This document shows positions 59,681 through 64,000 of a DNA stretch of 64,000 nt, one piece after another. Source of the stretch: Deinococcus cellulosilyticus NBRC 106333 = KACC 11606 (GTDB lineage Bacteria; Deinococcota; Deinococci; Deinococcales; Deinococcaceae). The notes below the pieces were generated by a model. It was not told the DNA's origin. It made no database searches and saw only the letters and a list, made by a program, of their open reading frames with translations. Each line of letters starts with the position of its first letter. Positions within the stretch are counted from its first letter, which is position 1. A program made the translations under genes and the position numbers. The DNA is taken from contig NZ_BJXB01000024.1 of assembly GCF_007990775.1 (NCBI RefSeq), forward strand, positions 24,522-88,521, in the 5' to 3' direction.

Positions 59681-60255
59681 CCGTGACCCCTGAACCCCGA
59701 ATCCCCATCATCCGCGTAGACTACCAGGCAGGCCATTTCTTCAACACCATGACCGGGGAGATCCTGCAGGAGATCCCTGGGGCGGTGATGATCAACTTCC
59801 AGAAAAACTGGGTGCTGTGGCCTGAGTGGACAGGCAAGCCCACCATGCCCATGTGTGTGGCTGGCAGTGACAAGACCAGAGGCAACTGTGAAGAGTGCAG
59901 GCTCAGGCAGTGGCAAGGGGACACCCCTCCCCGCTGCAGTGAAGAACTCAGTGTGGTCCTGCAGACGGGCAACATGCTGGTGCTGCTGGTGTCCCGTCGC
60001 GGCATGTCCAGACCCCTGGAGCAGTGGATCGAGATGCAGAACATCATGGGCAACCCCCTGCACGGTCAGGAACTCACCCTCAGGCTCATCAAGGACTACC
60101 GCAACTCGAATGCTGAGCTGCACAGGATCGCTGTGCTTCCGGGCCGCTTCCTGACTAAAGAGGAGTGTGAGGGAAATGTGCGGGTCCGTTCTCAGGGATA
60201 TCCCGTAGAACTGGGTCTAAAAACTGTGCAGGAACAGGCTCCCAGCGAAGTGTAA
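59677..60255 (+). CDS. phage protein with Cys-rich core
   Basis: 192 residues. Cys residues in TMPMCVAGSD, GNCEECRLRQW and RCSEELS suggest a metal site, a layout I associate with several phage hypothetical proteins. Last gene of the early operon; about 130 bp of control region follow. Confidence 0.65.
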   Translation: MTVTPEPRIPIIRVDYQAGHFFNTMTGEILQEIPGAVMINFQKNWVLWPEWTGKPTMPMCVAGSDKTRGNCEECRLRQWQGDTPPRCSEELSVVLQTGNMLVLLVSRRGMSRPLEQWIEMQNIMGNPLHGQELTLRLIKDYRNSNAELHRIAVLPGRFLTKEECEGNVRVRSQGYPVELGLKTVQEQAPSEV

Positions 60256-60388
60256 ACCCATCGTTACAAGTTAGTGGAGATCTCCATTTGCTGAGCTGAA
60301 CCTTAGGCTAGGATGAAATCACCAGCGGAGCTGGAATTCATGAAACCCCAAAGTTCAGTTCAGCATCTCCAGGAAGGGGCAACCAAAC
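60256..60388 (+). promoter_or_regulatory. prophage internal control region
   Basis: First sizeable gap in the operon. It holds a 12-bp perfect palindrome TGGAGATCTCCA (60275-60286) and a wider inverted repeat, GCTGAGCTGAAC (60290-60301) with GTTCAGTTCAGC (60353-60364), 11 of 12 matching. TAGGAT could be a -10. The site fits a middle or late promoter controlled by a phage activator. AGGAAGGGG precedes the next ATG. Confidence 0.5.
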
Positions 60389-60721
60389 ATGGCCGGGCTG
60401 GAATGCGATAAATGTCTACAACCGACCCGTGTGATCGACAACGGGAAAACGGAAACAGACGCGGACGGACGGGTGATCTATCGGAGATACCGAGTATGCG
60501 CCAATCCCACATGTCCGATGTTCAGAATCCGCAGGGAGTCCGTGGAGTTGTGGCTCCCAGACGAGGGGAATCCGTTCAGGGTGTCAGCCAGAGAACTGAA
60601 CCTCGTCGAAGAACCCGAAGAAGATCCCTGGCAACCGTCTCTGTGGCAGACATCCTCAGCAAAGCAGGAGTCAACACAGACACCCCAGAACCCCAAAGAA
60701 CCACCTCCAAAGCGGAAATGA
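60389..60721 (+). CDS. zinc-ribbon phage protein
   Basis: 110 residues. LECDKC near the N-terminus and VCANPTCPMF about 30 residues later form a four-Cys zinc ribbon with a basic, beta strand between (GRVIYRRYR). A Glu/Pro/Gln-rich tail follows. Similar ribbons occur in late-gene activators (Ogr type) and NrdR; as the first gene after a control region it may be a regulator, by inference. Confidence 0.65.
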   Translation: MAGLECDKCLQPTRVIDNGKTETDADGRVIYRRYRVCANPTCPMFRIRRESVELWLPDEGNPFRVSARELNLVEEPEEDPWQPSLWQTSSAKQESTQTPQNPKEPPPKRK

Positions 60722-61068
60722 CCGGATACCCGTACCTTCTGGCCCAGAGCCTCAGGGACTGCCAGTGGAAGATCAGCCAGGTGCTGCTCACCAACACGAT
60801 GGACTGCAAGAGCCCCGATCCAGACCGCACCCTGAAGGTTGCCAGGTGGACCATCACTGAACGGGACTTCATGCGAATCCTGCACAACATGCAGGCACAG
60901 GATGTCTCCAAGATCCGCGAATACCTCTGGTACGAAAAGAACAAATGGGATGCCGCCACCCAGAGCCATGTGAGCATCCAGCCGGACTGGTCGATGGCCG
61001 CAGCAGCATTTGAAGACCTCTGGGCATCCCTCAAGGCTTACGGCTGTCTGAAACGCATCAGAGACTGA
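60718..61068 (+). CDS. unknown helical phage protein
   Basis: 116 residues from ATG 60718 (ATGA overlap with the zinc-ribbon gene). Helical (LLAQSLRDCQWKISQVLLTN; DFMRILHNMQAQDVSKIREY), Trp-rich at the end. No family recognised. Followed directly by a terminator, so the two genes form a short operon. Confidence 0.62.
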   Translation: MTGYPYLLAQSLRDCQWKISQVLLTNTMDCKSPDPDRTLKVARWTITERDFMRILHNMQAQDVSKIREYLWYEKNKWDAATQSHVSIQPDWSMAAAAFEDLWASLKAYGCLKRIRD

Positions 61069-61086
61069 GAACAAGGAAACCTCAAG

Positions 61087-61108
61087 CCACCCCACGGGTG
61101 GTTTTTTT
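61087..61108 (+). terminator. terminator before the lysis cassette (first)
   Basis: CCACCC/GGGTGG, loop CAC, then seven T. Confidence 0.93.
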
Positions 61109-61186
61109 GTTGCCTGATTCACAACTGGAGATGTCCAAGAAGGACCCCTTGGAATTGCCTATCCTGAGTAAGACAAAGTATCCCGA

Positions 61187-61217
61187 CCCCGAGAGCGATC
61201 TCGGGGTTTTGCTTTTG
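61187..61217 (+). terminator. terminator before the lysis cassette (second)
   Basis: CCCCGAGA/TCTCGGGG with loop GCGA, then TTTTGCTTTT. It lies between any promoter in the 80-bp gap and the lysis genes, so it may be an attenuator or an antitermination target. Confidence 0.9.
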
Positions 61218-61228
61218 GGAGGAACCAT

Positions 61229-61435
61229 GTGACTGCCACAGACGAACAGGAACGGATTCGCGTCCTGGAAGAGAAGGTGCAAGACCTCCGGGAATGGCGT
61301 CTCGCCAAGGAACTGGCAGAGAAATACAACCGCGAAATGCGTCCCAAAAGAAAGATCAACTGGAACACCGTTTTCACGGTGGGAGCCTACATTCTTCTGG
61401 CCCTGTCCCAGCTGCTGACAGGCAAAGGAAACTGA
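61229..61435 (+). CDS. XhlA-like lysis-associated membrane protein
   Basis: 68 residues: coiled-coil N-terminus (RIRVLEEKVQDLREWRLAKE), basic patch, one transmembrane helix near the C-terminus (VFTVGAYILLALSQLL). This is the topology of XhlA/hemolysin-type proteins found with endolysins. GTG 61229 has GGGAGGA upstream; the ATG just before runs into a stop. Confidence 0.65.
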   Translation: MTATDEQERIRVLEEKVQDLREWRLAKELAEKYNREMRPKRKINWNTVFTVGAYILLALSQLLTGKGN

Positions 61436-61436
61436 C

Positions 61437-61604
61437 ATGCTGAATGCCCTCAAAAACATCCTGATCGGCACTGCCCTCCGTCTGGCCGCAAACCTTCTGA
61501 AAAATCGCATCCAGAGCACCACAGGGCTGTCTGAGGTGGACAAACGAAACCTCTCTACCGCCATTGATGAGGTGGTCGAAGCCGTCACCCAGGTGTCCAA
61601 ATGA
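61437..61604 (+). CDS. small lysis-cassette protein
   Basis: 55 residues translated by eye from ATG 61437 to TGA 61602-61604: N-terminal hydrophobic helix (MLNALKNILIGTALRLAANL) and a polar helical tail. It starts two bases after the XhlA-like stop and its ATGA overlaps the glucosaminidase start. Position and size suggest a holin or spanin-type helper; not recognised by sequence. Confidence 0.6.
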   Translation: MLNALKNILIGTALRLAANLLKNRIQSTTGLSEVDKRNLSTAIDEVVEAVTQVSK

Positions 61605-62305
61605 GCAGGAGAGAAGCGATTGGTGGTGGCATCCTTGCCACCACTGCCCTGATCACCGGGGTGTTCACCATCTACGGGCCAAAGGCAAACTTCTGGCTGG
61701 AAGGGGCAAAGGCGTACCTGGGCATCAGTAGGGTGCTGGAGTGCAAGGCTGGACAGCCCTGCCCCAGCAACATGCAACGCTTCCGCTTCATTCTGGCTGC
61801 CATCCCCCTGGCCCACGAAGTCAGCGTGAAGACGGGTGTGCCCATGTCTGCCATGATCGCCCAGGCTGCTCTGGAAACCGGATATGGCAGCAGCTATCTG
61901 GCACGCACCCACAACAATTATTTCGGCATCAAGTGTAACGGCACCTGGGCGAAATGTGTATCAAGATTTGACACAGAGTACGTGAACGGTCAGAAAACCG
62001 GGTGGACCAGCCAGTTCCGTTCCTACACCAGTGCTGCAGGATCGTTTTACGATTACGCCACTTTCCTGAAGGTAAACCCCAGATATGCTGCAGCCTTCCA
62101 GAGCCGCAAGGATGGGAAGGAATTTGCCAGCAGGGTGGCCCGTGCAGGTTACGCCACCGATCCAGGCTATGCCAAGAAGCTGCACACCATCATTGATGGG
62201 CTTCGTCTAGAAGCCCTGAACGTGCCCCCCAGTGAATGGAAACTGGACCCTCTTTTCTGCAGTTCTTTTGACCAGAAAGCCAAGCTCTGCAAGGAGAAAA
62301 ACTGA
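61601..62305 (+). CDS. GH73-type phage endolysin (glucosaminidase, FlgJ-like)
   Basis: 234 residues. An N-terminal hydrophobic stretch (GGGILATTALITGVFTIYG) may be a signal-anchor. The catalytic domain (about 65-205) is glucosaminidase/GH73: MIAQAALETGYGSSYLARTH with Glu92 as proton donor, NNYFGIKC, and FRSYTSAAGSFYDYATFL. It cleaves N-acetylglucosaminyl bonds in peptidoglycan for lysis. ATG overlaps the 55-residue gene before it. Confidence 0.88.
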   Translation: MSRREAIGGGILATTALITGVFTIYGPKANFWLEGAKAYLGISRVLECKAGQPCPSNMQRFRFILAAIPLAHEVSVKTGVPMSAMIAQAALETGYGSSYLARTHNNYFGIKCNGTWAKCVSRFDTEYVNGQKTGWTSQFRSYTSAAGSFYDYATFLKVNPRYAAAFQSRKDGKEFASRVARAGYATDPGYAKKLHTIIDGLRLEALNVPPSEWKLDPLFCSSFDQKAKLCKEKN

Positions 62306-62646
62306 TGTTCAAACAGACCAACCCCACACACCTGAAAATCGGGCGTGGCCTGATCCTCAGGCTGATTTACCTTGCTGCCAACAACAATGCTCTGAATCCT
62401 GACGCCCCGACCACCATGAACAAAACCATTCTGGTGATGTCGATGGAAGACCTGCAGATGCTGCCCAGTGAAAATGACCTGCGGTCCAACATCCGCTACC
62501 TCGAAGAGAAGGGGTATGTGACAGCAGACTGGCTGCACGATGGTTCTGGAGACTTCAAGTGGGTCAAACTGGAACCCAGTGGCACCGACCTGGTGGAAGG
62601 CTCCATCTCTGATCCTGGTGTGCTGTTCCAGAGACGGCAGGCATGA
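62305..62646 (+). CDS. phage protein with winged-helix look
   Basis: 113 residues. GRGLILRLIYLAANNNALNP and DLRSNIRYLEEKGYVTADWL look like a winged helix, as seen in a small protein that follows lysis genes in Mu-like phages. The ATG shares a base with the endolysin stop (TGATG). Function not known. Confidence 0.65.
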   Translation: MFKQTNPTHLKIGRGLILRLIYLAANNNALNPDAPTTMNKTILVMSMEDLQMLPSENDLRSNIRYLEEKGYVTADWLHDGSGDFKWVKLEPSGTDLVEGSISDPGVLFQRRQA

Positions 62647-62879
62647 GCCTGGAAGACCTGCAGGAGGACCTGAGTGCCCTGAAAATCACGGTGATGGCCT
62701 CAGTCAGCACCCTGGATGAGCGGACCCAGCAGATGCAGAAGACCCTGGAGATGGTGGCCCAGCGACCCCAGCCGGGTGTGCCTGTGTGGGTGATTCTGGT
62801 GATGGCCGTGCCTTCCACCCTCCTGGCATTAGGGGTTTTGATCCTGGCTCTGGTACAGGTGTTCAGCGGCCTGAACTAG
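62643..62879 (+). CDS. small membrane protein with N-terminal coiled coil
   Basis: 78 residues: helical N-terminus (SALKITVMASVSTLDERTQQ) and one transmembrane helix (PVWVILVMAVPSTLLALGVL). Resembles a second XhlA/holin-like topology. Last gene that I assign to the prophage. Confidence 0.6.
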   Translation: MSLEDLQEDLSALKITVMASVSTLDERTQQMQKTLEMVAQRPQPGVPVWVILVMAVPSTLLALGVLILALVQVFSGLN

Positions 62880-62943
62880 GTGACAACCCTAAGACAACCC
62901 CACACCAACCGTAAGCGGTTTAGCGTAAATGCCAGATCCTGGT

Positions 62944-64000
62944 ATGCAAACTGAACTGCTTTATCTCATAACTATCCCCAGGCGTTTTGATTCAACTCTG
63001 GTCCAGACCACCAGGGCTGGAGAACTGGCTTTGCTGGACATGCTCTGTCAGCTTCAAACATTACCTGATCCGTGTCCTGTTGCTCTGGCACGAATCGGTT
63101 GGCTCCTGTTCCAACTGGACCGGAACGATGAAGCCCGTGCCCTGCTGGAGAAAACCCCAGGAATGCTTGCCCTGGGTTACCTTGCCCGTGTTCTTCTGGA
63201 GTGCTCTCCAACCATTGCCCAGAAAGAAATGTTCCTGGAGTGGATGAAAAACATTGTGCGGTCCGTGGACACTGGCCCGGACCTGGAAGGTTGCTGTCAC
63301 CTGGACTTTGCCTGTGCCATCATGCTGACCACCCTCCAGCGACCCGAAGAGGCCGCCAAATACCTGACCTCTGCAGAGCACTATGCAGAGTTGATTGGAC
63401 TGAACACGGTTCTGGCAAACGCCAAATTCCAGCAGGCCAGGGCTCTGTTCTTCCAGAACTCCTGGCACCAGGCAGCCCAGAAGTTCAGTCAGGCTGCGGG
63501 CATCACGAATGCCAGTGCGTTCCTGACTGCAGCCAGTGAACGCATGCTTTTCTGGAGCCTGGTGCTGGGTGGCACAGCCGTCCCGGTGGATGCACCTGCG
63601 AACGTGAAAATGGCTCACGCTGCCCTATGGGGTCAGCAACTCCCAGGAGAGATCAGCAACCCTGAGATACGGGACGTGGCTCACGCATGGGTTGCCTGCA
63701 GGAACCTGCTGGATTACACAACAGCCAAATTCCCTGTGCACCGTGGTCCCCGCATATTGAAGAACCAGAACAACCTGCTGCAGGAACTTCTGAAGATCGA
63801 ACCCAACCCCACGTCTCCCAACCCTGCCAGAGACAGGCTGGTGCTGCCTCTCAGATTGCTTGGACTGGCCCTAACAGGAGACCCCAGGACAGTCGATGCG
63901 GCCCATGAATTGCAGGAACTGACTGTTGAAGAGGATGTGCTGAAGTGCATCAGGACCTTTGCTCTGATCCAGTCATCAGTCTGGTCCAGAACCATTCTTT
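62944..64000 (+). CDS. helical-repeat (TPR-like) protein, truncated at window end
   Basis: Open from ATG 62944 to the end of the window, 352 codons seen, no stop. The frame reads as helix pairs (LARIGWLLFQLDRNDEARAL; ANAKFQQARALFFQNSWHQA) like tetratricopeptide repeats. No catalytic or DNA-binding domain is visible in this part. It could be a prophage cargo gene or host; no ribosome binding site is seen before it, and the first ATG is assumed. Structural phage genes expected here are absent. Confidence 0.65.
   Translation, partial: MQTELLYLITIPRRFDSTLVQTTRAGELALLDMLCQLQTLPDPCPVALARIGWLLFQLDRNDEARALLEKTPGMLALGYLARVLLECSPTIAQKEMFLEWMKNIVRSVDTGPDLEGCCHLDFACAIMLTTLQRPEEAAKYLTSAEHYAELIGLNTVLANAKFQQARALFFQNSWHQAAQKFSQAAGITNASAFLTAASERMLFWSLVLGGTAVPVDAPANVKMAHAALWGQQLPGEISNPEIRDVAHAWVACRNLLDYTTAKFPVHRGPRILKNQNNLLQELLKIEPNPTSPNPARDRLVLPLRLLGLALTGDPRTVDAAHELQELTVEEDVLKCIRTFALIQSSVWSRTIL

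Noticed and set aside
62880..62943. Right end of the prophage
   Set aside because: I compared this gap with the left-end region in inverted orientation and found no shared site, so no end is called here.
1..64000. CRISPR array, tRNA or rRNA genes
   Set aside because: No regularly spaced direct repeats with spacers, no cloverleaf with TTCGA-type arm and no rRNA segments were noticed when reading the window; small tRNAs cannot be excluded without a scan.

Overview
The window looks like Deinococcus chromosome (Deinococcota, moderately high G+C). The signs are a Thermus/Deinococcus-type pilMNOWQ operon running into aroC-aroK-aroB-aroQ, a manganese-type ABC transporter behind a DtxR-family-like palindrome, Dps, HspR-like MerR proteins, and many genes whose start codon lies 5-7 bases after a TANNNT box with no Shine-Dalgarno sequence, the leaderless arrangement common in this phylum. 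Species cannot be fixed from sequence alone.

Layout of the host part (1-49.7 kb). 1-0.6 kb: 5' end of a SulP anion transporter. 0.7-3.6 kb: Mn/Fe ABC transporter operon. 3.7-7.4 kb: M20 peptidase, then an operon of a tandemly duplicated HspR-like regulator and two paralogous metallophosphoesterases. 7.6-10.7 kb: small membrane protein, cupin, HAD phosphatase, MalY-type C-S lyase, Dps. 10.7-14.8 kb: a leishmanolysin-like lipoprotein protease and a DUF11-repeat lipoprotein, divergent around an AT-rich control region. 14.9-20.3 kb: CorA, a sorbosone-dehydrogenase-like propeller, and the shikimate genes. 20.4-26.1 kb: type IV pilus/competence operon. 26.2-30.8 kb: transglycosylase-like protein, AlbA/GHKL-type regulator, an inverted-repeat element, DUF3293 protein and TruD. 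31.1-39.0 kb: sugar block with a GH65 phosphorylase, beta-phosphoglucomutase, a one-CxxCH secreted protein and a GH31 enzyme that looks like an alpha-1,4-glucan lyase. 39.1-44.9 kb: a secreted 14-WD40/caspase protein, a TauE/SafE permease and gamma-glutamyltransferase. 45-49.7 kb: SDR, MoaA, an M50-like protein, and an operon of a B12-binding MerR regulator, a Crp/Fnr regulator and an NDUFA9-like protein.

From about 49.9 kb to at least 62.9 kb lies a Mu-like transposable prophage: leftward LexA/CI-type repressor, divergent operator/promoter, Ner-like HTH protein, MuA-like DDE transposase, MuB-like ATPase, a very compact early operon of small unknown genes, a control region, a zinc-ribbon protein, two tandem terminators and a lysis cassette (XhlA-like protein, GH73 glucosaminidase). 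No head or tail gene is reached before the window ends inside a helical-repeat gene. The most unusual DNA feature is a set of six copies of an 11-bp motif, in mirrored groups of three, inside the 5' part of the transposase gene.

No tRNA, rRNA or CRISPR array was recognised. Promoter and RNA calls were made by eye and are weaker than the gene calls.
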